Below, piece after piece: positions 17,869 to 27,191 of a stretch of DNA of 64,000 nucleotides (position 1 is the stretch's first letter; the number at the start of each line of letters is the position of its first letter). The notes under the pieces were generated by a model. That model had not been told where the DNA came from and did no database searches. It saw only the letters and a list, made by a program, of their open reading frames with translations. This DNA comes from CBFHSF01 sp965658445 (GTDB lineage: Bacteria; Bacteroidota; Bacteroidia; Flavobacteriales; Schleiferiaceae), in contig CBFHSF010000002.1 in assembly GCA_965658445.1 (NCBI GenBank), positions 248,001 to 312,000 on the forward strand. Direction: 5' to 3'. The translations under genes were made by a program, and so were the position numbers.

Positions 17869-19125
17869 CTACCCCTTGCAAACCATCTGAAAAGTATTTC
17901 TGGAGATTTGTTCCATTAGCACCTCTTTACCCTCTTTTAATCCATTGATAACAAGCGGGTTGTAATGCCTGATAGTGTACAACGCCAAGTTGTCGTTGAA
18001 ACGAACATCAAAACTTTCTTCCAGTAGAGAAAGCAGTTTTGGGAACATCACCACGTCGTAGTTTATACAGAAACTAGAACTAATGGCAGAGTTTTGCATG
18101 AGGTTTACGGAAACACCTAATTCGTGGAAGGCTTGATAAATTACGCTTAGATGATCTTCAACGATAAATGCCAAGTCATGGGTAGAAAGCGTAATGAGAA
18201 CCTGATCCGTCTTGCGGATAAAACAAGGAACAAAGGGATCCAATCCCGCCCCCAAGGTAATAGTAGTTCCAGGAGCCTCATAGTTCAAAAACGAGCGAAC
18301 GTGCAGAGGAATCTCCTTTCTCTGAAGGGGCTGAATGGTTTTGGGGTGAATGACCGACGCACCGTAATAGGCCAACTCAATGGCCTCACGGTAAGAAATG
18401 GTTTTGAGCGGAATGGTATTGGGAAAGACCTTGGGGTCCCCATTGAGGACAGCCGGTACATCTTTCCAAATGGTTACGCTTTCCGCTTCTGTACAAAAGG
18501 CAAAAACAGAGGCCGTATAATCCGACCCTTCTCTACCTAAAGTGGTAGTATTGCCATCGGCATCAGCGCCAATAAAACCTTGAACGAGATAGATTCCCTC
18601 GGTACCAACCGCTTTTGAAATTTCTCTTTGAGTATCCTCCCATTGAACGGTTGCTCTTCTAAGGTGACTATTGGTAACGACTAGCTTACGAGTATCCAAC
18701 CAAGTTGAATTTTCACCTTGAACCTTTAGAAATTCACAGATGATAGTGGTCGAAAGCAACTCCCCAAAAGGGACTATGCTATCGTAGGCACGGCCGTAAT
18801 TAGGATACGTTTGTTGAGTAAAGGTCAAAAGTTCATCAAACCAACCCTGAACGCTTTCAGAAATGGAATTTCCCTCTGGGTACAAATCCCCTAGTAGACC
18901 TTTGTGGAAATCAATGATAAAATCGTACTTCTCCTTAATGTATTCTGGGTCTTCGGGTTTTTCAAAAACTGCAGCCACCAAAGCCTCCAGTGCATTGGTC
19001 ATCTTGCCCATGGCAGAAACCACAACCACGAGAGGACCGTCTTGGTGACGCCCAACAATTTTTGCAACATTCTCTACCGAAGAAGCGTCCTTTACGGAAG
19101 CCCCTCCAAACTTGTAAACCTTCAT
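17869..19125 (-). CDS. lysC: Aspartate kinase (monofunctional)
   Basis: Aspartokinase phosphorylates aspartate, the first step to lysine, threonine and methionine. The 418-residue protein begins with the nucleotide-binding KFGGASV and includes FGELLSTT, TTLGREGSDYTA and the aspartate-binding WKDVPAVLNGDP. ACT-type regulatory sequence follows from about residue 300, which in the family gives feedback inhibition by lysine or threonine. The protein ends there, so no homoserine dehydrogenase is fused. It lies 3 bases after the GNAT gene and in the same operon as lysA, supporting a lysine-dedicated enzyme. Confidence 0.93.
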   Translation of the reverse strand: MKVYKFGGASVKDASSVENVAKIVGRHQDGPLVVVVSAMGKMTNALEALVAAVFEKPEDPEYIKEKYDFIIDFHKGLLGDLYPEGNSISESVQGWFDELLTFTQQTYPNYGRAYDSIVPFGELLSTTIICEFLKVQGENSTWLDTRKLVVTNSHLRRATVQWEDTQREISKAVGTEGIYLVQGFIGADADGNTTTLGREGSDYTASVFAFCTEAESVTIWKDVPAVLNGDPKVFPNTIPLKTISYREAIELAYYGASVIHPKTIQPLQRKEIPLHVRSFLNYEAPGTTITLGAGLDPFVPCFIRKTDQVLITLSTHDLAFIVEDHLSVIYQAFHELGVSVNLMQNSAISSSFCINYDVVMFPKLLSLLEESFDVRFNDNLALYTIRHYNPLVINGLKEGKEVLMEQISRNTFQMVCKG

Positions 19126-19128
19126 GGA

Positions 19129-19593
19129 CTACTCTACTATTTTATCTAATTGTGTATCGTCAATTCTAGCCAAAAGCCAACCATCGGTTAGTTCTGTTGG
19201 GTACCTATTGTAAAAGTCAATGGCGGGCTGATTCCAATCCAAAACCTCCCACTTCACCTGCTTGGCGCCCCATTCTTTGGAGGATTTTAAAAAGACTTGA
19301 AAAAGGGCCTTTCCAATTTTTAATCCTCTGAACTCGGGCTTTACATAAAAGTCTTCCAGGTGCATGGTGCGGCCATTCCACGTAGAATATCTGGGATACC
19401 ACAGGGCAAATCCCACAACAATTTCATCCACTTCGGCCACATAGGCGGTAAACAGATGGTTGTCAAAACCCTCGCGTTCCATTTCACTTTCTGTGACGCG
19501 TACGGCATCCGGTTCCTTTTCGTAAACGGCCAATTCTTTTACCAATCCCAACATAGCCGGAACATCCGACCTTTGGGCCTTTCTAATAAGCAT
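19129..19593 (-). CDS. GNAT acetyltransferase, SSAT / thialysine acetyltransferase-like
   Basis: A 154-residue GNAT enzyme. The block MHLEDFYVKPEFRGLKIGKAL contains the acetyl-CoA pyrophosphate loop, and VLDWNQPAIDFYNR followed by DGWLLARID closely follows the pattern of the spermidine/spermine acetyltransferase family (SSAT1 and SSAT2). In SSAT2-type enzymes the preferred substrate is the lysine analogue thialysine. It sits between lysA (34-base gap) and lysC (3-base gap), so a lysine-like or diamine substrate is an attractive inference. No experimental link is visible here. Confidence 0.82.
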   Translation of the reverse strand: MLIRKAQRSDVPAMLGLVKELAVYEKEPDAVRVTESEMEREGFDNHLFTAYVAEVDEIVVGFALWYPRYSTWNGRTMHLEDFYVKPEFRGLKIGKALFQVFLKSSKEWGAKQVKWEVLDWNQPAIDFYNRYPTELTDGWLLARIDDTQLDKIVE

Positions 19594-19627
19594 GTCTAAG
19601 ACTTTTGTGTAACTGAGTAGCTGAGGG

Positions 19628-20893
19628 CTACGCGGTCTGAATTTCCTTCGAAGATATTGATAATTCGAATTCTACCGGTATCTGAGTCGCCAAAAGGTCA
19701 TTGAGGTTTTCTCTTTTGCGAATGAGGTAAATTTTGTCGTCCAACAGCATGACCTCAGCCGGTCTAAATCTCGAGTTGTAGTTAGACGCCATGGTGTGCA
19801 AATACGCCCCTGCATTTAGGAAAGTAAGAACATCGCCCTCCTTAACCTCAGGAAGAGGTCTGTCCCAAGCAAAAGTGTCCGTCTCACATACGTTTCCGAC
19901 CACCGTGTAAATTCTCTCTTTGCCCTCTGGGTTAGAAAGATTTAGAATGTGGTGATACGATTCGTAGAACATTGGACGGATAAAGTGATTCAATCCAGAG
20001 TTTACATGAGCAAATACCGTTGCGGTAGTTTGCTTGATCACGTTAACTTCGGAAAGGAACAACCCAGCTTCTGAAACTAAAAATTTCCCAGGTTCAAAAA
20101 CCATTTCGAGGGGCTTCTCAATTTTCTGGCAGTACTTCAAAACCAAATCACTGAGTCTTTCCCCTAGCTCCTCGATGGGCGTCCCTTTTTCTCCGGGTTT
20201 ATAGGCTACTTTAAACCCCGAACCGAAGTCCACGTACTGCAAATGCTCAAATTCGCAAGCAACGTCTAACAAAATCTCTGCGCCTTTTAAGAAGACATCC
20301 ACATCCACAATCTCACTTCCAGTGTGCATGTGTAAGCCTTCTACGCGTATGTCATAACAGGAGATGATTCTCTCCAGATGTCTTACTTGATGAATGGAAA
20401 TTCCAAATTTGGAATCTATGTGACCCGTAGAAATCTTGTAATTCCCACCGGCCATAATGTGCGGATTTAATCGAACACAAACGGGTACAGATGACCCGTA
20501 GCGAGCTCCAAACTGCTCTAGGATGCTCAAGTTGTCAATATTGATCTTTACTCCCTTATCTACGGCTTCGGAGATTTCATCCAATCCAACACCGTTGGGA
20601 GTAAAGAGAATATCGCGCGGCGAGAAGCCTGCCAACAACCCCAATTCCACCTCTTGAATAGAAACAGCATCAAGACCTGCACCCAACTTATTGAATAATT
20701 TCATAATGTTTTGGTTGGTCAACGCCTTACACGCGTAGTGAAAACGGGTAGGTACCTTTGTAAACGCCTTTTGAAGACGTTCGTACTGAGCCATCATTAC
20801 GTTGGCATCGTATACAAATACGGGGGTACCAAATTGCTCTGCAATCTGCAGATACAAATCAGATCTTTCCTGTGTGCGTTGAATGCTTTCCAT
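19628..20893 (-). CDS. lysA: Diaminopimelate decarboxylase
   Basis: A PLP enzyme that converts meso-diaminopimelate to lysine. The PLP-binding lysine is Lys56 in FHYACKALTN. Later come GLHMHTGSE, the PLP-phosphate region FGSGFKVAY, EPGKFL and the active-site cysteine in VGNVCETDTFA. The start at 20893 (421 residues) is chosen because the longer ATG at 20932 lies upstream of a perfect -7 promoter element at 20912-20919, so that extension would not be transcribed from it. First gene of the lysA-GNAT-lysC-acyltransferase operon, divergent from fbp. Confidence 0.94.
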   Translation of the reverse strand: MESIQRTQERSDLYLQIAEQFGTPVFVYDANVMMAQYERLQKAFTKVPTRFHYACKALTNQNIMKLFNKLGAGLDAVSIQEVELGLLAGFSPRDILFTPNGVGLDEISEAVDKGVKINIDNLSILEQFGARYGSSVPVCVRLNPHIMAGGNYKISTGHIDSKFGISIHQVRHLERIISCYDIRVEGLHMHTGSEIVDVDVFLKGAEILLDVACEFEHLQYVDFGSGFKVAYKPGEKGTPIEELGERLSDLVLKYCQKIEKPLEMVFEPGKFLVSEAGLFLSEVNVIKQTTATVFAHVNSGLNHFIRPMFYESYHHILNLSNPEGKERIYTVVGNVCETDTFAWDRPLPEVKEGDVLTFLNAGAYLHTMASNYNSRFRPAEVMLLDDKIYLIRKRENLNDLLATQIPVEFELSISSKEIQTA

Positions 20894-20911
20894 TTTCCTT
20901 GAATTGAGGTG

Positions 20912-20919
20912 CAAACATA
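20912..20919 (-). promoter_or_regulatory. Promoter -7 element TATGTTTG for lysA
   Basis: The minus-strand sequence is an exact TAnnTTTG match. A TTG (minus strand, 20937-20939) lies 17 bases upstream as a possible -33 element. The leader to the lysA ATG at 20893 is 18 bases. This element decides the lysA start. Confidence 0.7.
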
Positions 20920-20975
20920 TCGCTGCCCCCATTCCTCAAGAAATTAGTTGGATTTTGTTACATTTTTTGGATTAT

Positions 20976-20991
20976 TGTTAAATTTATAACA
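20976..20991. promoter_or_regulatory. Inverted repeat between divergent lysA and fbp promoters
   Basis: TGTTA-aattta-TAACA has 5-base arms and lies in the AT-rich spacer, 57 bases from the lysA -7 element and 60 bases from the fbp -7 element. It may be a shared regulator site, but arms this short in AT-rich DNA can occur by chance. Confidence 0.25.
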
Positions 20992-21050
20992 TTTTGCTTT
21001 ACTTAGAAAAGTAAATATCCACGGAATTCCTCCGCCTTGCTGGCAATTTC

Positions 21051-21058
21051 TATATTTG
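21051..21058 (+). promoter_or_regulatory. Promoter -7 element TATATTTG for fbp
   Basis: Exact TAnnTTTG match, 21 bases before the ATG at 21080. An in-frame TTG at 21056 is part of this element and therefore not the start codon. Confidence 0.7.
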
Positions 21059-21079
21059 TTGAACAAAACATTCTCCCCC

Positions 21080-22090
21080 ATGAATAGACCTACTACACTA
21101 GGTGAATTTATCGTCGAAAAACAAAATGAATTCCCCTTTGCTACCGGAGAGCTTTCTCAGCTCCTGACCTCCATTAGACTCGCCGCCAAGGTGTGTAACC
21201 GAGAAATCAACAAGGCTGGTTTGGCCGATATTCTTGGAGCCATTGGTACGGAAAACGTACAGGGGGAAAAACAAATGAAGTTGGACGTCTTTGCCAACGA
21301 CACTTTTATTACCGCATTAAAAAATCAAGGCGCCGTTTGTGGTGTAGCCTCAGAAGAAGAGGACGACTTCATCATCTTCAACGATGAGATTCACAACGAT
21401 GCCAAATACGTGGTTTTGATGGACCCGCTTGACGGATCTTCTAATATTGACGTGAACGTATCCGTTGGAACCATTTTCTCTATTTACCGCAGAGTTACCC
21501 CCGTGGGATCTCCGGTAACTCTAGAAGACTTCTTGCAACCGGGTTCTGCCCAGGTAGCCGCAGGATACGTGGTTTACGGATCCTCTACCATGTTGGTGTA
21601 CACATCAGGACATGGCGTAAACGGATTTACACTGGATCCTTCCATTGGTGTTTTCTGTTTGTCGCACCCCAACATGCAAATTCCCAAAGAAGGAAAAATC
21701 TACTCCATCAACGAAGGAAACTACGTTCACTTCCCCTACGGAGTTAAGAAATATTTGAAGTACTGTCAGGAGTTTGACAAGGACTCTAACCGTCCTTACA
21801 CTTCTAGATACATTGGATCTTTGGTTTCTGATTTTCACAGGAATTTACTCAAGGGCGGTATCTACATTTACCCCAAGGGAACTTTGGCTCCCAAAGGAAA
21901 ATTGAGATTGCTCTACGAGTGTAACCCTCTCGCTTTTATTGCAGAACAAGCCGGCGGAGTGGCATCGGACGGAAAACAGAGAATCATGGACATTCAGCCT
22001 ACAGAGCTTCACCAAAGAGTTCCTTACTTCATTGGTTCGGAGACTATGGTGAAAAAGGCCGAAGAATTTATCTCCACCTACGGGGAGTAG
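21080..22090 (+). CDS. fbp: Fructose-1,6-bisphosphatase, class 1
   Basis: A 336-residue enzyme of gluconeogenesis that hydrolyses fructose-1,6-bisphosphate. The metal-binding DPLDGSSNID motif is seen near residue 115, and the substrate/metal region LRLLYECNPLAFIAEQAGG near 285. Length and motifs match class 1 enzymes. The start is the ATG at 21080 (MNRPTTLGEF). The upstream TTG overlaps the promoter. It is divergent from lysA and convergent with the sulfotransferase gene; no terminator is visible in the 45-base convergent gap. Confidence 0.96.
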   Translation: MNRPTTLGEFIVEKQNEFPFATGELSQLLTSIRLAAKVCNREINKAGLADILGAIGTENVQGEKQMKLDVFANDTFITALKNQGAVCGVASEEEDDFIIFNDEIHNDAKYVVLMDPLDGSSNIDVNVSVGTIFSIYRRVTPVGSPVTLEDFLQPGSAQVAAGYVVYGSSTMLVYTSGHGVNGFTLDPSIGVFCLSHPNMQIPKEGKIYSINEGNYVHFPYGVKKYLKYCQEFDKDSNRPYTSRYIGSLVSDFHRNLLKGGIYIYPKGTLAPKGKLRLLYECNPLAFIAEQAGGVASDGKQRIMDIQPTELHQRVPYFIGSETMVKKAEEFISTYGE

Positions 22091-22135
22091 AACCAGAGAG
22101 TATAAATTAGACTTTCATCCAATTTACCCTAAATA

Positions 22136-22807
22136 CTAGGCCTTTCCGTCGTGGAATTGATCTAAGAAAGATTGGTAAATCGCATATTCTGAAGAGAGGA
22201 GTTCTTTGAGCTCCTCTTTTTCATTTTCAGCAATCTCTGATTTCTTGGCATTCACATTGGTCTTGACCTCCATAGAATGTTCCCAACCCAAGATTTCCCC
22301 GCATCTTTTGATGTCTTCTTCAAAGTGGTTTTGCCTTCCGGCGAAAGCGTACTGCTCAGCCTTCATCCCACCCAAGTAGCTTTCATACCCTTTGATTTGA
22401 GGGTGGTACAATGGATTGGAAATAAACTCTTTAAAACTAGGTTTCTCAGCAGCGAACGTTTGCAACGGGACGTCGGTGGCATCCACTCTTCCTTCGGCGC
22501 CAAGAACTTGCCAGAAGTGATACAAAGACAAGGCGCGTTCTACGGGATCCCTCAACCAAGTAATGAACTTTGCATTGGGATAAATGCTGGGCAAATTGGG
22601 ATGGGCGTAAATATGGCCATACATGGCTTCAATGCCTCTTTTAGAAATGCGGAAGGGATGACCGTTGTTAATCTTGTGCTTTTCTCTCAAGGAGTTTATC
22701 CAATAGAGAGAATCACCGTAGTTGGCCTCCAAAACCATTGACAAACTGGAACCGGCTGCCTTGGGCAGGTGTACAAAAACTAATGAGGGATTGGGCTTAA
22801 AAATCAT
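22136..22807 (-). CDS. Sulfotransferase family 2 protein
   Basis: A 223-residue PAPS-dependent sulfotransferase. The 5'-phosphosulfate loop is visible as FVHLPKAAGSS (Lys16), and the 3'-phosphate motif as WLRDPVERALSLYHF (Arg86, Ser94). Family 2 enzymes sulfate polysaccharides or other carbohydrates. It follows a glycosyltransferase gene by 27 bases, so the pair may decorate a cell-surface glycan. The acceptor is unknown. Confidence 0.85.
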   Translation of the reverse strand: MIFKPNPSLVFVHLPKAAGSSLSMVLEANYGDSLYWINSLREKHKINNGHPFRISKRGIEAMYGHIYAHPNLPSIYPNAKFITWLRDPVERALSLYHFWQVLGAEGRVDATDVPLQTFAAEKPSFKEFISNPLYHPQIKGYESYLGGMKAEQYAFAGRQNHFEEDIKRCGEILGWEHSMEVKTNVNAKKSEIAENEKEELKELLSSEYAIYQSFLDQFHDGKA

Positions 22808-22834
22808 AGTGGTCTTTTGACTGGGCTCAAAGTA

Positions 22835-23734
22835 TTACAAGGAATGTTCTTTGGCCCAAGATTCAAGGGCTGCAATATACAATCTCGCGCTTACATCTTC
22901 TATCGCATTGGAATCTCTACGATGTTGTAATTCAATTTCTTCAGGTCTTCCCCCGTCAAAAGACTTGCGACGTGGCAATTTTACCTCTCTATAAAATGCC
23001 TCCGTACGATACCAATAGTGATGAATCTTCCCTCGGGAAAAATCAATTTTCCGCTGTCCACTAATAAAGGGACTTCCGTCGGGCCATTCCAATTTTCGGC
23101 CCCAAGGTAACTCCGGGTAATGAGGGTTTCCCTTAAAAAACCGGAAGGGCTCCGTCACTTTCACTAAAGACTTTACATGCAAATGTTCATTGTGACTTTC
23201 GTCGAAGCGATGCGTCAAATGATCCAACATCCACTCGTCCTGCGGAACGCGTTCAACTCCAGAACTCCCGAACAAACACCAGTTATAAACCCTACCGTAC
23301 CCTGGAGGGTTGGATTGAAGCTCCTGAGAAAGTGATTTGCCATTGGGAAGTACCAAGAACTCATCCGAGTCCAAAAACAAGGCGTATTCAGATTTTGAAG
23401 AGGCAAGCGTACCCAATCGATTGTAAGCATCTACAACCTGGTCTTTAAATTCCAGATTTCTATTGGGTTCAAATAGGCTCACCCAACCGATATCCACAAA
23501 GGGTTGGAGCTCTTCACGACTGGAATCCGTAGAGTCATTGTCCACCAAAAACACGTGCTCCGCTCCTTGGGAAAGGTAGAACAAGATCCATTCTCTCAAG
23601 AATCCCGCGTCGTTTTGAAAAAATCCTACCACAGACCATGATCCCTTTGCTGGACCATGCGTTTTGGACGTACCGCCAGCGGAAAGTTGTGTCTTGACCT
23701 TTATAAGGTCCCAGTAGTATTTGAGGTTTGACAT
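22835..23734 (-). CDS. Glycosyltransferase, family 92 / GT2-like
   Basis: A 299-residue protein with a GT-A pattern: WSVVGFFQNDAGFLREWILFYLSQGAEHVFLVDNDSTD resembles the N-terminal signature of the GT92 and Glyco_tranf_2_4 families, with D65-N-D and a later metal-binding LDSDEF (Asp122, Asp124). The C-terminal region holds KIHHYWYRT, again typical of this group. It is first of a two-gene unit with the sulfotransferase and diverges from mfd. A TATCTTTA at 23760-23767 on the minus strand (one mismatch to TAnnTTTG) may be its promoter. Sugar donor and acceptor unknown. Confidence 0.82.
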   Translation of the reverse strand: MSNLKYYWDLIKVKTQLSAGGTSKTHGPAKGSWSVVGFFQNDAGFLREWILFYLSQGAEHVFLVDNDSTDSSREELQPFVDIGWVSLFEPNRNLEFKDQVVDAYNRLGTLASSKSEYALFLDSDEFLVLPNGKSLSQELQSNPPGYGRVYNWCLFGSSGVERVPQDEWMLDHLTHRFDESHNEHLHVKSLVKVTEPFRFFKGNPHYPELPWGRKLEWPDGSPFISGQRKIDFSRGKIHHYWYRTEAFYREVKLPRRKSFDGGRPEEIELQHRRDSNAIEDVSARLYIAALESWAKEHSL

Positions 23735-23790
23735 TTTTGAATTACCAAATCAGGTGGCCTAAAGATATTTATTTTAACTGGTAAGAAATG

Positions 23791-23798
23791 TACCTTTG
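23791..23798 (+). promoter_or_regulatory. Promoter -7 element TACCTTTG for mfd
   Basis: Exact TAnnTTTG match, 21 bases before the ATG at 23820. An in-frame TTG at 23796 is inside the element, which rules it out as start. Confidence 0.7.
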
Positions 23799-23819
23799 CA
23801 CAAATTCAGAATTGGCCTA

Positions 23820-26800
23820 ATGGACTTGACTGCTCTTCTTTCACATTATCCTTTCTCTCCGGAAACCTCGGAATCACCGCAGGTGATAAAGGGAATGGTG
23901 GGAAGTCAGGCTTCGTTGGTCGCCGCCTCACAGTTTTCTGAAGCGGAAAGCGATTTTGTTTTTATTCTGAATGACAAAGAAGAAGCTGCATACTTTTTAA
24001 ATGACCTTGAAAAGCTCATTGGAGAAAAGCGAGTTTTCTTCTTTCCGGGTTCTTACAGACGCCCCTATCAAATAGAAGAAACGGACAATGCCAATGTCCT
24101 CTTAAGAGCGGAAGTTCTCAACCGACTGAATTCAAGGAGAAAACCCGCGGCCATTGTTACCTATCCCGATGCGCTTTTTGAGAGAGTGGTCACCAAAAAA
24201 ACGCTTTCTGCCAACACCTTAAAGCTTGCCAACGGAGAACAAATTGACATTGACTTTCTCAACGAGACGCTTTTTGAGTATCGATTTGAGAGAGTGGACT
24301 TTGTTACCGAACCCGGTCAATTTTCCATTCGAGGCGGAATTGTAGATATCTTCTCTTACGCCAATGAAAACCCCTACCGCGTGGAATTCTTTGGGAATGA
24401 AGTAGACTCCATCCGAACCTTTGACATAGAATCACAGCTTTCCATAAAGACCGTCTCCAGAATGGAGATTGTCCCCAACATAGAGGATAAAAAGCACCTC
24501 GAAAAAAGAGAGTCTTTCCTTCAATACCTAAAAGCGGAAACCACACTTTGGGTCAAGAGCCTATCCATTGCACAGAGTGTTTTGGACAAAAACTACGATC
24601 TGGCTCTCGCAGAATTCGAAAAGCTATCCGCAGACATTTCGCATGCAGCACCTGCAGAGATGTTCTGCAACGGGGAGAGCTTAGAGTCTGACCTATTGAG
24701 ACATCACGTCTTTCACATAGGAGTAGAAACTCCAGTTTTTAGCAGTGGTAGTTACACTTTTGATGGAAAGCCACAGCCTTCCTTCAACAAGAACTTTGAA
24801 TTGTTGACGGAAACGCTGCAATCCAACACGGCCAAAGGCTGGACCAATTACATTACGTGTAGTTCCCAAAAACAGGTGGAACGCTTTTACTCCATCTTTG
24901 AGGATTTGGGTTCCGACGTAGAATTCCAACCCATCGTGGGAAGTCTTCACGAAGGATTTGAAGACCCCGAAAAGGGCATTGTGGTCTACACCGACCACCA
25001 GATCTTTGAACGCTACCAGCGATTCCGCCTAAAGACGGGACTCGATAAAAAGCAGGCCATTACCCTTCAAGAACTCAACTCTTTGCAATACGGAGATTAC
25101 GTGACGCATATTGATCACGGGATTGGAAAGTTTGGAGGGCTTCAAAAAATACAAGTAGACAACAAAGTTCAAGAGGCCATTAAACTGACCTACAAGGACA
25201 ATGATGTCCTGTACATAAGTATCCACTCCCTTCACAAGATTGCCAAATACAATGGCAAGGAAGGGACTGCTCCCACGGTTCACAAGTTGGGAACACAGAC
25301 ATGGCAGAACCTTAAAAAGAAGACCAAGACCAAGGTCAAAACCATTGCTTACAACCTCATTGAGCTTTACGCCAAGAGAAAAGAAGCCAAGGGATTTGCC
25401 TACGCCCCGGACAGCTACCTTCAACACGAGTTGGAAGCTTCTTTTATTTACGAAGACACTCCAGATCAAATCAAGAGTACTCTGGATGTCAAGGCAGATA
25501 TGGAGAGCTCCATCCCCATGGATAGATTGATTTGTGGTGATGTGGGCTTTGGAAAAACTGAAGTAGCCATGCGTGCCGCATTCAAGGCAGTGGCCAATGG
25601 AAAACAGGTCGCCATTCTGGTGCCTACCACCATTTTGGCCTTTCAGCATTTCAAAACATTTAGCGAGCGACTGAAAGACTTCCCCGTAACGGTGGACTAC
25701 ATCAACCGCTTTAAGACAGGTAAAAAGCAAACTGAAACACTTAAAAACCTCGCTGAAGGCAAGGTGGACATCATCATAGGAACCCACAGATTGGTCGGGA
25801 AGGATGTTTCCTTTAAAGACCTAGGCCTGCTTATCATTGATGAAGAGCAGAAGTTTGGAGTTTCCGTAAAAGACAAACTCAAGACCCTTAAAGTCAATAT
25901 CGATACGTTGACCTTAACGGCTACACCCATTCCCAGAACGCTACAGTTTTCACTGATGGCTGCAAGGGATCTATCGGTAATGACCACACCTCCACCCAAC
26001 CGACATCCCATAGAAACGGAAGTGATTGGATTCAATGAAGAGGCCATACGCGACGCCATTCAATATGAAATTTCTAGAGGTGGTCAGGTGTTCTTTATAA
26101 ACAATAGAATTGAGAACATCCACGATGTAGCAGGCATGATTCAACGCCTGGTTCCCGGTGCAAAGGTTGGAATTGGGCACGGACAAATGGACGGGAAAAA
26201 ACTGGAGGAAATGCTCATCCAATTTATGGAAGGTCAGTTTGACGTTCTGGTTTCTACTACCATTATCGAAAGCGGCCTGGACGTCCCCAATGCCAATACC
26301 ATTCTGATCAACAATGCACAAAACTTTGGATTGAGCGACCTGCACCAAATGAGAGGTCGCGTGGGTAGATCCAACAAACAAGCCTTTTGTAAGCTTATCG
26401 CCCCTCCCTATTCTGCTCTTACCGAAGAGGCTCGCAAAAGACTTCAGGCCTTAGAGCAATTCAGTGACCTGGGTAGCGGCTTTAAAATTGCTATGCGTGA
26501 TTTAGAGATTCGTGGAGCGGGAGATATGTTGGGGGCAGAACAAAGTGGCTTTATTGCCGACATGGGCTTTGAGACCTACCAAAAAATCCTAGCAGAAGCC
26601 GTTAAGGAACTCAAGGAAAACGAGTTTAAGGATTTGTATGCCGATTCTAACTCCGCAGATATTACAGACTTTGTAGACGAATGTCAATTGGATACCGATT
26701 TGGCCCTACACATCCCAGACCACTACGTAAACAACATAGAAGAGAGGCTTCGCCTCTATCAAGAGTTGGATTCTATCGCCAATCCTGAAGATCTAGAGGC

Positions 26801-27158
26801 CTATAGAAAACGCCTGGAAGACCGATTCGGATCCATGCCGGAAGAGGCGGAGGAACTGATCAAATCCATGCGTTTGCGTTGGCTAGGTAAAGAGGTGGGT
26901 TTTGAAAAAATCATCCTTAAAAATGGAAGTCTCCTGGGAATGTTTATTTCGTCTCAAGACAGTCCCTACTTTCAAAGTCCCATCTTTGCACATATTCTGA
27001 GCTTCCTACAATCCAATCCACAACGCGTGGAAATGAAGCAAAAGAATGATAAATTGAGACTGATAATCAGGAATGTAAAGAGTGTTGATGAGGCCTTGCA
27101 ATTGGTAAGCCCTCTTAAACTTCAGGAAAGCGGCAAAGAATTAACTTCAGAAGGATAG
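23820..27158 (+). CDS. mfd: Transcription-repair coupling factor
   Basis: Mfd removes RNA polymerase stalled at DNA lesions and recruits UvrA. From ATG 23820 the product is 1112 residues, the usual size. Domains in order: UvrB-like N-terminal domains (YRRPYQIEETDNANVLLR and PGQFSIRGGIVDIFSYANE); the CarD-like RNA-polymerase-binding domain around 420-480 (YGDYVTHIDHGIGKFGGL); and a RecG-like helicase with Walker A GDVGFGKT (573-580), DEEQ box, TATPIPRTLQ and MRGRVGRS. A C-terminal TRCF domain closes the protein. No frameshift is seen. Confidence 0.97.
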   Translation: MDLTALLSHYPFSPETSESPQVIKGMVGSQASLVAASQFSEAESDFVFILNDKEEAAYFLNDLEKLIGEKRVFFFPGSYRRPYQIEETDNANVLLRAEVLNRLNSRRKPAAIVTYPDALFERVVTKKTLSANTLKLANGEQIDIDFLNETLFEYRFERVDFVTEPGQFSIRGGIVDIFSYANENPYRVEFFGNEVDSIRTFDIESQLSIKTVSRMEIVPNIEDKKHLEKRESFLQYLKAETTLWVKSLSIAQSVLDKNYDLALAEFEKLSADISHAAPAEMFCNGESLESDLLRHHVFHIGVETPVFSSGSYTFDGKPQPSFNKNFELLTETLQSNTAKGWTNYITCSSQKQVERFYSIFEDLGSDVEFQPIVGSLHEGFEDPEKGIVVYTDHQIFERYQRFRLKTGLDKKQAITLQELNSLQYGDYVTHIDHGIGKFGGLQKIQVDNKVQEAIKLTYKDNDVLYISIHSLHKIAKYNGKEGTAPTVHKLGTQTWQNLKKKTKTKVKTIAYNLIELYAKRKEAKGFAYAPDSYLQHELEASFIYEDTPDQIKSTLDVKADMESSIPMDRLICGDVGFGKTEVAMRAAFKAVANGKQVAILVPTTILAFQHFKTFSERLKDFPVTVDYINRFKTGKKQTETLKNLAEGKVDIIIGTHRLVGKDVSFKDLGLLIIDEEQKFGVSVKDKLKTLKVNIDTLTLTATPIPRTLQFSLMAARDLSVMTTPPPNRHPIETEVIGFNEEAIRDAIQYEISRGGQVFFINNRIENIHDVAGMIQRLVPGAKVGIGHGQMDGKKLEEMLIQFMEGQFDVLVSTTIIESGLDVPNANTILINNAQNFGLSDLHQMRGRVGRSNKQAFCKLIAPPYSALTEEARKRLQALEQFSDLGSGFKIAMRDLEIRGAGDMLGAEQSGFIADMGFETYQKILAEAVKELKENEFKDLYADSNSADITDFVDECQLDTDLALHIPDHYVNNIEERLRLYQELDSIANPEDLEAYRKRLEDRFGSMPEEAEELIKSMRLRWLGKEVGFEKIILKNGSLLGMFISSQDSPYFQSPIFAHILSFLQSNPQRVEMKQKNDKLRLIIRNVKSVDEALQLVSPLKLQESGKELTSEG

Positions 27159-27191
27159 CCGGCCGTTCATATTCTCCAAACCATTGGACCT

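Noticed and set aside
20894..20932. Longer ATG start for lysA at 20932
   Set aside because: It lies upstream of the -7 element at 20912-20919, and the extra 13 residues are not LysA-like.
21056..21079. TTG start extending fbp by 8 codons
   Set aside because: The TTG is part of the -7 element TATATTTG; ATG 21080 is the conserved start. The same argument removes TTG 23796 for mfd and TTG 34506 for purH.
25029..25787. 252-codon antisense ORF in mfd
   Set aside because: Opposite the conserved helicase part of mfd; no domain.
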